From JACMLD01 sp038207265 (GTDB lineage: Bacteria > Bacteroidota > Bacteroidia > Chitinophagales > Chitinophagaceae): DNA of 64,000 nucleotides. Both the position numbers and the translations under genes were made by a program. Each line of letters starts with the position of its first letter. The first letter of the stretch is position 1. Below the pieces are notes generated by a model. It was not told the DNA's origin. It saw only the letters and a list, made by a program, of their open reading frames with translations, and did no database searches. Below are positions 1 to 8,698 of this stretch, in pieces. The stretch covers positions 124,001 through 188,000 of the forward strand of contig JBBQZZ010000008.1 in assembly GCA_038207265.1 (NCBI GenBank), read 5' to 3'.

Positions 1-1
1 G

Positions 2-1057
2 GCGGGACTAACACATACACTGTACGCTCATGAACATGCGATTGTTCCCAAAAGGGTTAGCGGTTACACAAGAGATCAGGGATACTATGAAAATGCAGAA
101 TACCAATCGCTTTCAATAGCATTTGCTTGCGGCGATTTAATGTCAACAGTGGAGGATTTGTATCAATGGAACAATGCATTGCTTGACTATAAACTGGTTA
201 AAAAAGAAACATTGGAGAAAGCATTTTCGCCTTATAAATTAGAAAATGAAACGGAAACAAATTACGGCTATGGCTGGTTTGTAAATGAAGTAAATGGAAG
301 TAAATGCATTCATCATGAAGGTCAGGTAAACGGCTTTATTTCACTGGAACAATATTTCCCAAAAGAAAATGTGTTTGTAGCTGTTATGACCAATATGCAG
401 TCTGGCGAAGACAGCACTGATTTTAGTACCAAAAGATTTGAGCTCTTTAATAAAATTTCCATGCTGGCAATTGGACAGGAAATTATAAAAGAGATTAGTT
501 CTAAAGATAACAGGTCAGAAGACAATTTAGGAACATATACACAGGGAAAAGAAGAATTTACTATCACAAAAAATAAAGACAAACTCATTATTAACCTGCC
601 AACCGGTGGACATTTTGAACTGGTCCCTGTTGAAGGAAATAAGTATATGATAAGAGGTGTTTCACCACAATGCACGGTGAAATTTATAAAAGATAAAACA
701 GGCCAGGTTACGGAAATGATTTCTGTACAAAAAGGAATATTCAATTGGGTCAAACTGGAAGATACAATGAATGTAAAGGTTTCAGGAGATAATGAGTTTG
801 AAAGTTACGCGGGCAAATACCAGTTACTTACTATGCAGGGGGCATTCACTACAGTAACTATTGTGAATGGTCATTTAATGGCTGAAACAACTACCGGCCT
901 GGCGAAAGCTGCATTAATACGGATAGCAGAAAATAAATTTAAGTATAGTATGCCAGGAACTGATTTGCAATTTGAATTTGTAAAGGGAAAGAAAGGAAAG
1001 ATTAATAAAATAATTGTAACACAGGCAGGTGAGATGCACAGTAGAAAAATAAAATAA
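2..1057 (+). CDS. Serine hydrolase (beta-lactamase family), 5'-truncated
   Basis: The frame is open from base 2 and runs in from outside the window, so this is the C-terminal part of a larger protein. The first in-frame ATG (140) lies inside the conserved STVEDLYQW stretch and is not the start. The residues before it (RVSGYTRD, then FACGDLMS) match the region after the YxN motif of class C beta-lactamase-like and PBP4*-like serine hydrolases. The catalytic SxxK motif must lie upstream. A GYGW stretch and a HEGQVNGF stretch (in place of the HxG motif) follow. The last ~90 residues form a DUF3471-like beta domain of the kind often fused to these hydrolases. The protein probably acts in the periplasm on peptides or peptidoglycan; the substrate cannot be told. 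The next gene begins 18 bases downstream and carries a similar C-terminal domain. Confidence 0.85.
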   Translation, partial: AGLTHTLYAHEHAIVPKRVSGYTRDQGYYENAEYQSLSIAFACGDLMSTVEDLYQWNNALLDYKLVKKETLEKAFSPYKLENETETNYGYGWFVNEVNGSKCIHHEGQVNGFISLEQYFPKENVFVAVMTNMQSGEDSTDFSTKRFELFNKISMLAIGQEIIKEISSKDNRSEDNLGTYTQGKEEFTITKNKDKLIINLPTGGHFELVPVEGNKYMIRGVSPQCTVKFIKDKTGQVTEMISVQKGIFNWVKLEDTMNVKVSGDNEFESYAGKYQLLTMQGAFTTVTIVNGHLMAETTTGLAKAALIRIAENKFKYSMPGTDLQFEFVKGKKGKINKIIVTQAGEMHSRKIK

Positions 1058-1075
1058 AAATAACAAATACATTTT

Positions 1076-1744
1076 ATGATTACAAGGACAAAAAAAGCAT
1101 TCGTAATTCTCATCATTACTATTCTTGAATTTTCAATGGTGAGTGGACAAATTGAAAATACCAGGTGGAAGGCAACGCTTCAGATAAACGGGCCGGTTAA
1201 CTCTATTATTGATTTTAAAAGAGACTCCGTTTCAGTGTACACTACTGCAGATAGTAATATCATTGAACAAATGACTTATAAAAAAAGGGATACTTTACTG
1301 TCGCTGCTCAAATTTGATGGGCAAAGTGACTGTGACAACAATACCATTGGCAATTATTCCTTTCAGTTAAGAGGGGATAGTTTGTTACTGAGACTTGTAA
1401 AAGATGATTGTGATGACAGGTCTTCGGTAATCTCAAATACCGTTTGGAAAAAACTACAAGTATATCCGGTAATAAAAGTTGCAGATGCCATTTTGAAACA
1501 ATATACCGGTGTTTATGCTACCGACCCTGCACACCCAATAACAATAAGTCTGGAAAACGGTATACTCTACGCAGAAGGTAAGAATAATAATTTACCGAAA
1601 TCAGCATTCACACCCATTTCTGCTTCCAAATTTTTTTTAAAGATTGCTGCAGTTGAAATGGACTTTGTAAGAGATGCAAATGGGAGTGTTGTAAAATTGA
1701 TTTCCCATGAAGAGAAGGATTACGAACTGAAGAAAATAAAATAA
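1076..1744 (+). CDS. Secreted protein with lipocalin-like N-half and DUF3471-like C-half
   Basis: 222 residues. A hydrophobic N-terminal segment (about residues 8-24, ending VSGQ) looks like a Sec signal peptide. Residues ~28-135 contain a TRWKATL start and a paired-cysteine pattern (DCDNN, DDCDD) resembling small calycin-like secreted proteins. Residues ~140-222 (QYTGVY ... NGILYAEG ... FVRDANGSV) resemble the C-terminal domain of the hydrolase immediately upstream. It lies 18 bases after that gene, so the two are probably co-transcribed. No catalytic motif is visible. It may be an accessory or binding protein, but that is inference from context. Confidence 0.6.
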   Translation: MITRTKKAFVILIITILEFSMVSGQIENTRWKATLQINGPVNSIIDFKRDSVSVYTTADSNIIEQMTYKKRDTLLSLLKFDGQSDCDNNTIGNYSFQLRGDSLLLRLVKDDCDDRSSVISNTVWKKLQVYPVIKVADAILKQYTGVYATDPAHPITISLENGILYAEGKNNNLPKSAFTPISASKFFLKIAAVEMDFVRDANGSVVKLISHEEKDYELKKIK

Positions 1745-1783
1745 CTGAATCTGTTGAATGCGTTAAAGTAATACAATCGCTGA

Positions 1784-3676
1784 TTATTCTTTTAAAAATC
1801 CTTTCACTGCTGCGTTGCAGCGGACATAATAAATGCCTTTTGATAGATTACTAACATTCAGCTGCATGGGCCGTGAAAAAGCAGCGGATGAAAATTCTTT
1901 CAACACTTTACCTGTGGCATCATACAGCGTGATAGTAACGGGATATTGCGGCAAGCCGTTGATGTACAAATAATTTTTAACGGGATTGCCAACAATCATC
2001 CAATTACTTTTATCAATAGCCTTTGCCAAAATTACATTGGAAAAATATTTATTCCCATTGGGCATATAAGCGGCAATTCTATAATAAATATTTGATGTCA
2101 TGGTGCTTTCATCAGTAAACTGGTAACGATTAATTTCCAGCTGCTGATTTATTTTTCCAACCTGCTGCCAGCTTAAGCCGTCTGCTGATTTTTCGATAGA
2201 AAAATACATGACATTCGTAAGTCCCTGCAAATTCCATTTTAAAAGATAGCTGCCGTTATTGATTTTAGTTGATGAAAGTGCTATAAATTTTGAACTCAGC
2301 AAAAGATTACAATAGGTCTCCGGAATGTTAGAAACAGAAACGGAATAGTTTGCATTTACAGTTCCATTTGCGCCGGCCGTTGCTCCTGTGTTTCCATTGC
2401 CGCTAACAGGGTTACTATTGAAGGCAACACCCGCCGCACCACCCATCGCTGTATTTGTTGATGATGGAGGAATGGCAGCGGTATAATAGATAACGCCGGC
2501 ACTTCCACCTCCACCACTTCCATAGCACCTGCCTGCAATGTTCAAATTATTCTCATCACCGCCAACACCTCCATTTACTGTTACATTAACAGATCCGGTA
2601 TAGGTGGCAATATCCATTATGATAGTTCCACCGGCACCCGCACCCGATGCACCATCTCCAATGGTAGAAGTGCCATTGGAACCATTTGCTGAAATTGTAT
2701 TAGCATTACCCACAAGCTCAAGCGCTTTTATAAAAACAATGCCGCCACCGTTACCACCTCCGGTTGTTACAGCTATTCCATTTGCATGACCTGTTCCGCC
2801 GCCACCACCCATAAAAATTTTATTACCGGCATTACTCAATGCATAGGCGCCAAAACCGGGATAATCTCCCCGACATCCAACTGTTCCCGTGTTATTTCCA
2901 CCACTGCCACCAATAGAAAGGTTGCCACCACCACCACCGCCATTATTATGATCATTGCCACCACCTCCTGCATTGGCAGCAGCTCCTCTTCCGCCGCTAT
3001 ACGTATTGCTGAGGTCAGCAATGCCTTCACCTTTATAGTTGCCGCCATTGGTAAGGGTTGTGGTATTATAAAAATAATCTGTATAGAAAAAAAAGTTACT
3101 GCAGGTACCTGTTAAAACTTTGAAAGGGCCGCCCGTAAATCCGTTATCCGTAGCCGAAACGCCGGCTTGCAGAGTAAGCGTACCATTTACAATCAATGCT
3201 AAAACGCCGCCGGTTCCGGTTATTTTGTCCCAGGGTTGTGTTTGCAACCCGGTTGTTATCGTTGCATTTGGATAGGAAGGAACCCTGACTATTTGTACAA
3301 ATCCATTGACAGGATCATAGGTTTTTGAAATCTTACTCAGCAGATAAATACGCGTGGGTTCCAAACCGCAGATAACATTCATCTCATAATTGCCGGCATC
3401 ATTATAGGCAGTAATCGATCCAAATGAACTATTGTTGCTGGTATTAACGGTAGCACCTTTCATTTGAATAAGCATTACATTATCGAACAGCGACAAGCCT
3501 GCAGTGGATACCATGTCGATGCTCGACTGAGCTGTATTGATGGATGTTACTTTATAATATGCATTAATGATTCCGCCAATATTGGTTTGCGCATAAGCGG
3601 CGGCGGGAGTTAATAGTAATCCGGCAAAACACAACAGCAGCACAATTATACTACGGCATAGTACAGGTTGTTTCAT
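1784..3676 (-). CDS. Glycine-rich secreted protein with T9SS sorting domain
   Basis: A 630-residue protein when started at the ATG whose first base is 3676. This start places a clear signal peptide (hydrophobic core LLLCFAGLLL, ending AYAQ) at the N terminus; the reading frame extends upstream to 3790 but the extra 38 residues do not look like a leader. The centre (~residues 190-440) is extremely rich in glycine, asparagine and serine with repeated GGGG runs, typical of Bacteroidota surface proteins. The final ~73 residues (558-630; GNPVKNYLYI ... LYDATGKVL ... LSKGIYYVR) form a type A T9SS C-terminal sorting domain, implying outer-membrane export and surface attachment. Function is unknown; an adhesin or matrix protein is plausible. 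It is convergent with the upstream gene pair. Confidence 0.8.
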   Translation of the reverse strand: MKQPVLCRSIIVLLLCFAGLLLTPAAAYAQTNIGGIINAYYKVTSINTAQSSIDMVSTAGLSLFDNVMLIQMKGATVNTSNNSSFGSITAYNDAGNYEMNVICGLEPTRIYLLSKISKTYDPVNGFVQIVRVPSYPNATITTGLQTQPWDKITGTGGVLALIVNGTLTLQAGVSATDNGFTGGPFKVLTGTCSNFFFYTDYFYNTTTLTNGGNYKGEGIADLSNTYSGGRGAAANAGGGGNDHNNGGGGGGNLSIGGSGGNNTGTVGCRGDYPGFGAYALSNAGNKIFMGGGGGTGHANGIAVTTGGGNGGGIVFIKALELVGNANTISANGSNGTSTIGDGASGAGAGGTIIMDIATYTGSVNVTVNGGVGGDENNLNIAGRCYGSGGGGSAGVIYYTAAIPPSSTNTAMGGAAGVAFNSNPVSGNGNTGATAGANGTVNANYSVSVSNIPETYCNLLLSSKFIALSSTKINNGSYLLKWNLQGLTNVMYFSIEKSADGLSWQQVGKINQQLEINRYQFTDESTMTSNIYYRIAAYMPNGNKYFSNVILAKAIDKSNWMIVGNPVKNYLYINGLPQYPVTITLYDATGKVLKEFSSAAFSRPMQLNVSNLSKGIYYVRCNAAVKGFLKE

Positions 3677-3859
3677 GGATATTTGTTTAAACATTGCGCC
3701 TATATCAAACGAAAAATTAGCCATTTTGTTGGATGCATACAAGTGTTTATACTTATTAAATAATAACAGCAATTGTGCATTGAATGCCAAACCCTTATTT
3801 GTTTTATTCGCTGGTACAGAGCCGTTTTAATTTAACTTAGCGGGTAAAATTCAATCAAA

Positions 3860-4702
3860 ATGGATCGGATCATTTGCGTTTGCGGAGCGGGTACAATGGG
3901 AAGTGGGATTGCAGAGGCTGCTGCTCAAGCTGGTTTTCATACACTTTTGTATGATGTGAATGCTGGCAAGTTAGCAAATGCACAGCAAAATATTGCCGGA
4001 AACCTGCAAATGCTGGTTAATAAAAAAAAACTGGATTCGGGCTCAATGGAGAATATTATCAGCCGCCTTCATTTCTCCAACAATATGAATGATTGTATAG
4101 CCGATATATTTATTGAAGCCATTGTAGAAGATCCAAAAGTGAAAGCCGGTTTATTTAACCAACTGAATGAAATCAATCACAGCGAAGTTGTTTTTGCAAC
4201 AAATACATCATCACTTTCTGTTTCTGAAATTGCAAGCCAGGTAATGCATCCGGAAAGAGTTATTGGCATGCACTTTTTCAATCCGGCCCCGATTATGAAA
4301 CTGGTTGAAGTAATAAGTGGTAGTAAGACCAGCCAGGAAACCATAGCATCTATATTTTTACTCGCTAAGCAAATGGGCAAGACTCCGGTTTTATGCAAAG
4401 ATGCGCCAGGTTTTATAGTAAATCATGTGGCCCGGCCCTATTACCTGGAAGCGCTTCGCTTGGTTGAAGATGGAAATGCAACTTATGAAGAAATAGACAA
4501 ATTAATGGAGTCTGCCGGATTTAAGATGGGTCCGTTTGCATTGATGGATCTTATTGGCAACGATATTAATTATGCTGTCAGTTGTTCTGTGTATAATGCA
4601 TTGAATAAACCTGAACGATTGAAGCCTTCTGCTATACAAAAAGATAAGTTAACCAATGGTGAATTGGGAAGAAAAACAAAAAAGGGATATTATATTTACT
4701 GA
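3860..4702 (+). CDS. 3-hydroxybutyryl-CoA / 3-hydroxyacyl-CoA dehydrogenase
   Basis: 280 residues, the usual length for Hbd/PaaH-type single-function enzymes, which oxidise (S)-3-hydroxyacyl-CoA with NAD+. The NAD-binding Rossmann motif GAGTMGSGIA is at residues 9-18. TNTSSLSVSEIA, the catalytic-histidine region GMHFFNPAPIMKLVEVI and the C-terminal 3HCDH domain (APGFIVNHVARPYYLEA, then GPFALMDLIG) are in canonical order. The start is immediately before the Rossmann strand, so no residues are missing. It probably serves fatty acid or phenylacetate/butanoate degradation. No thiolase or enoyl-CoA hydratase gene is adjacent. A divergent C-terminal-domain relative is encoded at 58424-59050. Confidence 0.92.
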   Translation: MDRIICVCGAGTMGSGIAEAAAQAGFHTLLYDVNAGKLANAQQNIAGNLQMLVNKKKLDSGSMENIISRLHFSNNMNDCIADIFIEAIVEDPKVKAGLFNQLNEINHSEVVFATNTSSLSVSEIASQVMHPERVIGMHFFNPAPIMKLVEVISGSKTSQETIASIFLLAKQMGKTPVLCKDAPGFIVNHVARPYYLEALRLVEDGNATYEEIDKLMESAGFKMGPFALMDLIGNDINYAVSCSVYNALNKPERLKPSAIQKDKLTNGELGRKTKKGYYIY

Positions 4703-4757
4703 CGGTCGTTTCGCAAACATATAATCAAGTAACTTCGCCGTTCATAACTAACCAGCT

Positions 4758-5753
4758 ATTAACGCAGCAAAGAAAATATTTATCACAGGTGGTACCGGTT
4801 TCCTGGGCGCTTACATCATAAAGGAATTGGTCGATAAAGGATACAATGTACTAGCGCTTCACCGGAATAAAAAGCTGCCATCATTTATACCAGCCACCAT
4901 TTTTGATAAGATTAATTGGGTAGAAGGTAGCCTGCTTGACATGCCTGTTTTGGAAAACGCAATGGCAGGTGTTGATGTGGTTATACATGCTGCCGCTAAG
5001 GTTTCTTTTATTTCCAGGGAAGAGCAATCCATGTTTCAAACCAATATTGACGGTACTGCAAATATGGTAAATGCAGCATTGTCTGTGAAGGTGGGCAGGT
5101 TCGTTCATATTAGTTCAGTGGCGGCATTGGGTCGCACATCCAATGGCGAAACGGTGGATGAAAACAAGAAATGGGAGGACAATAATATCAACACAAAATA
5201 TGCTGTAAGTAAATTCCATGCAGAGATGGAAGTGTGGAGAGGAATAGGAGAAGGATTAAACGCGGTAATAGTAAACCCGAGTACTGTTTTGGGTTATGGC
5301 GACTGGAACAATTCCAGCAGCGCAATTTTCAAGAACGTATTTTATGAATTTCCATGGTATAGCAATGGCATCAATGGATTTATTGGTGTAGAAGATGTAG
5401 CGAGGGCCACTCAATTGCTAATGGAAAGTGATATCAGTAACCAGCGCTTTATCTTAAATACTGATAACTGGACATTCCGGCATTTATTCAATACCATCGC
5501 AGATGGATTTGGTAAGAAACATCCGCATAAAGAAGCTACTGAATTATTGGCAGCCATTGCATGGAGGCTTGAAAGAATTAAATCTGTATTTTCTGGCACA
5601 CCTTCATTGCTAACAAAGGAAAGTGCAAGGATAGCACAGACCAAAACCTATTTCGACAATACAAAAATTCTGAGCGCGCTGCCGGGTTTTTCATTCACTC
5701 CGCTGGAATCTGCTATACAAATGGCCTGTAATCATTATTTGCAATCCCTTTAA
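4758..5753 (+). CDS. NAD(P)-dependent epimerase/dehydratase, probable ATT start
   Basis: An extended short-chain dehydrogenase (about 331 residues). The nucleotide-binding motif ITGGTGFLGAYII is followed by the LDMPVLENAMAGVDVVIHAAA strand, the VSFISREEQ region and an SSVAALG strand. The catalytic YxxxK is YAVSK (after INTK), followed by NPSTVLGYGDW. The reading frame upstream of the glycine motif is closed by a TAA at 4749-4751 and contains no ATG, GTG or TTG. The first conventional alternative start (TTG at 4827) would delete the coenzyme-binding loop. The ATT at 4758 gives a normal N terminus (MNAAKKIFITGG) and is my preferred start. The protein resembles dihydroflavonol-4-reductase-like enzymes; the substrate is unknown. 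Confidence 0.8.
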   Translation: MNAAKKIFITGGTGFLGAYIIKELVDKGYNVLALHRNKKLPSFIPATIFDKINWVEGSLLDMPVLENAMAGVDVVIHAAAKVSFISREEQSMFQTNIDGTANMVNAALSVKVGRFVHISSVAALGRTSNGETVDENKKWEDNNINTKYAVSKFHAEMEVWRGIGEGLNAVIVNPSTVLGYGDWNNSSSAIFKNVFYEFPWYSNGINGFIGVEDVARATQLLMESDISNQRFILNTDNWTFRHLFNTIADGFGKKHPHKEATELLAAIAWRLERIKSVFSGTPSLLTKESARIAQTKTYFDNTKILSALPGFSFTPLESAIQMACNHYLQSL

Positions 5754-5849
5754 TATTTCCGGCAGCCTTTTTGATTTGTTAACATGCATTTGTGAGATGT
5801 TTGGTGCAATTATAGCGGCATAAGAACGTTTTATTTTCAATTATACATA

Positions 5850-6920
5850 ATGAAGAACCTGTTATTTCTTTTAAGCTCAGTTATTTCTCTTTCTGCATTG
5901 GGGCAGGAATTTACCACAACCGGCAAAGTAACGGATGCCGATAGTAAGTTACCATTGGCCGGCGCTTCTGTGTTTTGTCAGAATACCACCAAAGGAACAA
6001 TGACAAATGCCGAGGGAGTATTCAGTTTGCAATTATCTAATGGAGGATATGATCTTATCATTTCCTATACAGGATATGAAACGCAGGTGGTGCGTATCAG
6101 TACAACTGAAGCTGCCAACCTCAATGTGGAATTAAAGCAAAAGGACAAAAGCTTGCAGGAAGTTGCCGTTATTGGTACCAATGAAGTAGTGGATGGTCTC
6201 GCTAAATACGGGACATTTTTTATAAATAATTTCATCGGTACAACTGGCAATTCGGTTAAATGCAAAATTCAAAATCCCGAAGCATTGCATTTCTATTATA
6301 ATAAGAAGAGGAACCGGCTTAAAATTAAAGCCAGCGAGGAACTTATTATTATAAACGAGGCACTGGGTTACAAAATCAAATACCAGCTGGATTCATTTGC
6401 TCATGAATACAACAGTAACATGAGTATCTATACAGGCGTTCCTTTTTATGAAGAACTGACCGGTACGGATGAACAAAAAATCATTTGGAAACAGAACCGT
6501 GAGAAGGCTTACAAAGGATCAAGACTGCACTTTGTAAGGAGTTGGTATGAACACAACCTGGAAAAAGAAGGTTTTGTGATTGAACACGTAGATCCCACTT
6601 CAGTAAGATTGAAAACAACTTCCATAGAAAATCCTTACGATACCAGCTTGTTCAGGGAAGTAGAAAATAAAGATGTTGAAATAAATTATAATGGCAGGCT
6701 CCGTATTATTTATAAGAACGCCTTACCAGATGCTGCCTATCTAAGCGAAAGTAAGTTGCCTGCTTATTTAAAATCACAGATAACCATACTCGATATAAAC
6801 GATGGTTTTGTAATTCAGCAGAACGGATATTTTTATGATCAAAACGATGTAACGAATATTGGATACTGGAGTTGGGAAAAAATGGCTGAGGCATTGCCCT
6901 ACGATTATAAACCAGATTGA
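5850..6920 (+). CDS. Secreted carboxypeptidase-regulatory-like domain protein
   Basis: 356 residues. A signal peptide (residues 1-18, cut after SALGQ) is followed by a carboxypeptidase D regulatory-like beta-sandwich (~residues 22-103: GKVTDADSKLPLAGASV, TNAEGVFSL, YTGYE), the domain that begins many Bacteroidota TonB-dependent transporters. No plug or barrel follows. Instead there is a ~240-residue domain of unknown function with many aromatic residues. This arrangement is common among Bacteroidota surface or periplasmic proteins of unknown role. It ends one base before the stop codon of the converging LpxD-like gene, so the 3' ends are nearly overlapping. Confidence 0.75.
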   Translation: MKNLLFLLSSVISLSALGQEFTTTGKVTDADSKLPLAGASVFCQNTTKGTMTNAEGVFSLQLSNGGYDLIISYTGYETQVVRISTTEAANLNVELKQKDKSLQEVAVIGTNEVVDGLAKYGTFFINNFIGTTGNSVKCKIQNPEALHFYYNKKRNRLKIKASEELIIINEALGYKIKYQLDSFAHEYNSNMSIYTGVPFYEELTGTDEQKIIWKQNREKAYKGSRLHFVRSWYEHNLEKEGFVIEHVDPTSVRLKTTSIENPYDTSLFREVENKDVEINYNGRLRIIYKNALPDAAYLSESKLPAYLKSQITILDINDGFVIQQNGYFYDQNDVTNIGYWSWEKMAEALPYDYKPD

Positions 6921-6921
6921 T

Positions 6922-7875
6922 CTATCCTTCTTTGGTCATTACTTTCTTCCATAATTCTGGAATGCGTTTGATCCAGACGAGTTCTCTTCTTTTTATAGAA
7001 GCTTCTTCTGTGGGTGTACCCCAATATACCTTTCCTCCTTCGAGGGAAGACGGAATACCACTTTGCGCCAGTATAACTGCATTGTCGCCTATTGAGAGTG
7101 TTTTGCTCACGCCAACTTGTCCCCATAGAATTACACCGTTGCCAATCTCTACTGCGCCGGCAATTGCAACCTGTGCAGCCATTAAACAATTTTTGCCGAC
7201 AACAGTATCATGACCAATGTGAACCAGGTTATCCAGTTTTGTACCACTGCCGATAATAGTATCATTGGTAACCCCGCGATCAATGGTACAACCCGCACCA
7301 ATCTCTGCATGGTCTTCTATAATAACACGGCCGCAACTTTCCATTCTCCGGTACCATAGTTCACGATCTTTTTTTGTGTTATAGTAAAACGCATCTGATC
7401 CAATAACTGTTCCGGCCTGGATATAAACATTGTTACCAATCAAACAGTGATCAAGTATGGTAACGTTGGGTTGAATGATGCAGTTTTTCCCAATGATCAC
7501 ATGGTGCCCGATAAATGTATTGGGTGCTATATAAGTTCCTTCTCCTATTTGCGCAGAATCGCTGATTAATTTGGTAGCAGGTTCGAAAGGTCTGAAGTGA
7601 TGTATAATTTTGAGATAGGATTCAAATGGCTGTTCAACTACCAGTAACGCTTTACCTTCCGGAATATCGGTCACTGCCTTATTGATGATGATAAAATCAG
7701 CTGCTGAATTAATACAGGTATCATAATATTTGGGATGATCCACAAATGCCAAATCGCCCTTTTCTACCTTATGCAGCTCATTGATGCCGGTGGCCTGACC
7801 TTCTTTATTGCCAATCAAATCAGCACCTAAAAATTCTGCCAACCAGGGCAATGAGACAGGAGATGGGAAACGCAT
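6922..7875 (-). CDS. lpxD: LpxD-like UDP-3-O-acylglucosamine N-acyltransferase
   Basis: 317 residues from the ATG at 7875. An in-frame start at 7992 exists, but the promoter-like TACTTTTG box at 7898-7891 lies between the two and the added residues are not family-like. The N-terminal ~100 residues are the LpxD uridine-binding-type domain (PSPVSLPWLAEFLGA ... KVEKGDLAFVDHPKY). From ~105 the left-handed beta-helix hexapeptide repeats run to ~290 (IGEGTYIAPNTFIG, VHIGHDTVVGKNC). The VHIGHD histidines (~219-222) correspond to the catalytic base region. LpxD transfers 3-hydroxyacyl groups from ACP in lipid A synthesis at the inner membrane. Bacteroidota genomes often carry a second LpxD-like paralogue, so this could be that paralogue and not the essential enzyme. 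Confidence 0.82.
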   Translation of the reverse strand: MRFPSPVSLPWLAEFLGADLIGNKEGQATGINELHKVEKGDLAFVDHPKYYDTCINSAADFIIINKAVTDIPEGKALLVVEQPFESYLKIIHHFRPFEPATKLISDSAQIGEGTYIAPNTFIGHHVIIGKNCIIQPNVTILDHCLIGNNVYIQAGTVIGSDAFYYNTKKDRELWYRRMESCGRVIIEDHAEIGAGCTIDRGVTNDTIIGSGTKLDNLVHIGHDTVVGKNCLMAAQVAIAGAVEIGNGVILWGQVGVSKTLSIGDNAVILAQSGIPSSLEGGKVYWGTPTEEASIKRRELVWIKRIPELWKKVMTKEG

Positions 7876-7890
7876 ACATTTAATTTTTAG

Positions 7891-7898
7891 CAAAAGTA
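7891..7898 (-). promoter_or_regulatory. TAnnTTTG-type promoter box of the LpxD-like gene
   Basis: Reading the minus strand, TACTTTTG matches the Bacteroidota -7 consensus TAnnTTTG exactly. The predicted transcription start lies about 8-10 bases before the ATG at 7875. No clear -33 TTG was seen. Confidence 0.45.
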
Positions 7899-8403
7899 AA
7901 GCAACTGATTTATCATTTAATAATTCCTTCTTACTATCACAAGTAGCTGTGAAAATGATCTTACCCTGCAATAGAATTGGCGAACTTACCAAGTGTTGAA
8001 TAAGCGGATATCATGATTCTCTTTCGTTCGGGTAAGCATAATCAATACGTGAATGGCGTCGAAAAGGAAATATGGACGAGCCCGGGGCTTCATTCAGCAA
8101 TGATTCATTACTTTAACGAATTTTTTTTGAAGCCTTCCTGGCGGGTTGATCTTTCAATATGCAGTAGTTAATAACAATAAGATGAGTTTATTCATCAATG
8201 GGAATTATTTGGGTAATTAATAAAGCAAAGCTTATAATATAGTGTTGGCAATAGTTTCAGCCAACTGTAATTATAAAAAGCATATAGATTATCTCAATGT
8301 AAAACCAATGCAGTACATAAACTCACTACATAAACATTGTTTAGTGATACCTATTATCCACAGTCGAAAATAAAATGTGCATAAAATTTATTAAAATATT
8401 TTT
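7899..8403. other. AT-rich non-coding stretch
   Basis: No open reading frame with protein-like composition is visible on either strand. Two short inverted repeats occur (GATGA/TCATC around 8182-8197 and TTGGC/GCCAA around 8244-8263), neither strong enough to name. The stretch separates the leader of the LpxD-like gene (minus) from the candidate small RNA and yicC (plus). Confidence 0.5.
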
Positions 8404-8432
8404 TTTGTTAGCAGAAATAATTTTTAATATTG
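8404..8432 (+). promoter_or_regulatory. Candidate promoter of the small RNA
   Basis: TTTG at 8404-8407 and TAATATTG at 8425-8432 are separated by 17 bases. The second element differs from the TAnnTTTG consensus at one position. Initiation would fall near 8438-8440, just at the first hairpin of the downstream transcript. Confidence 0.4.
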
Positions 8433-8437
8433 CATAA

Positions 8438-8508
8438 GGAAATTTATTTCCTGGTACTTACTAACCCATCCAAATATTAAATCCCCCGATTCATCGGGGG
8501 ATTTTTTT
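8438..8508 (+). ncRNA. Candidate ~70-nt small RNA
   Basis: A short intergenic unit contains a promoter-like element, a first hairpin (AGGAAATTTATTTCCT, 8437-8452, arms AGGAA/TTCCT), a ~26-base unpaired segment (8453-8478) and a strong intrinsic terminator (8479-8508). No gene on the plus strand lies upstream to need that terminator: the nearest upstream gene is transcribed the other way. The next gene, yicC, starts 190 bases later. A short leader peptide or the end of an unrecognised tiny gene are alternatives. No known RNA family was recognised. Confidence 0.4.
8479..8508 (+). terminator. Strong Rho-independent terminator
   Basis: An 11-bp perfect stem (AAATCCCCCGA / TCGGGGGATTT) with loop TTCA, followed by a run of seven T (8502-8508). 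Confidence 0.9.
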
Positions 8509-8698
8509 GTGACTTTTTATAAAAGCTTTGTAGATCCATTGTATTAATGAGCAGGTAAGTTTATATCATTCTGTCTTACTAACATCAACCTTTTCACTGC
8601 AGGTAAAACTTCTATTCATTCTAATGCTCCTTCATCCCCACTGTAATTCCAGGTGCTAATTAAACTAATTACTTTACCTTGCTAAAAAACAAGCACCT

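Noticed and set aside
2604..3115. Reading frames on the plus strand inside the glycine-rich protein
   Set aside because: They are mirror images of the glycine-rich codons (Thr/Pro/Ala-rich shadows) without any support of their own.
8182..8263. Short inverted repeats in the lpxD-yicC gap as operators
   Set aside because: Arms of five bases with long loops occur by chance in AT-rich DNA.
7993..8440. Possible tRNA or riboswitch in the large gap
   Set aside because: No cloverleaf, T-loop GTTCRA or known aptamer pattern was found by eye on either strand.
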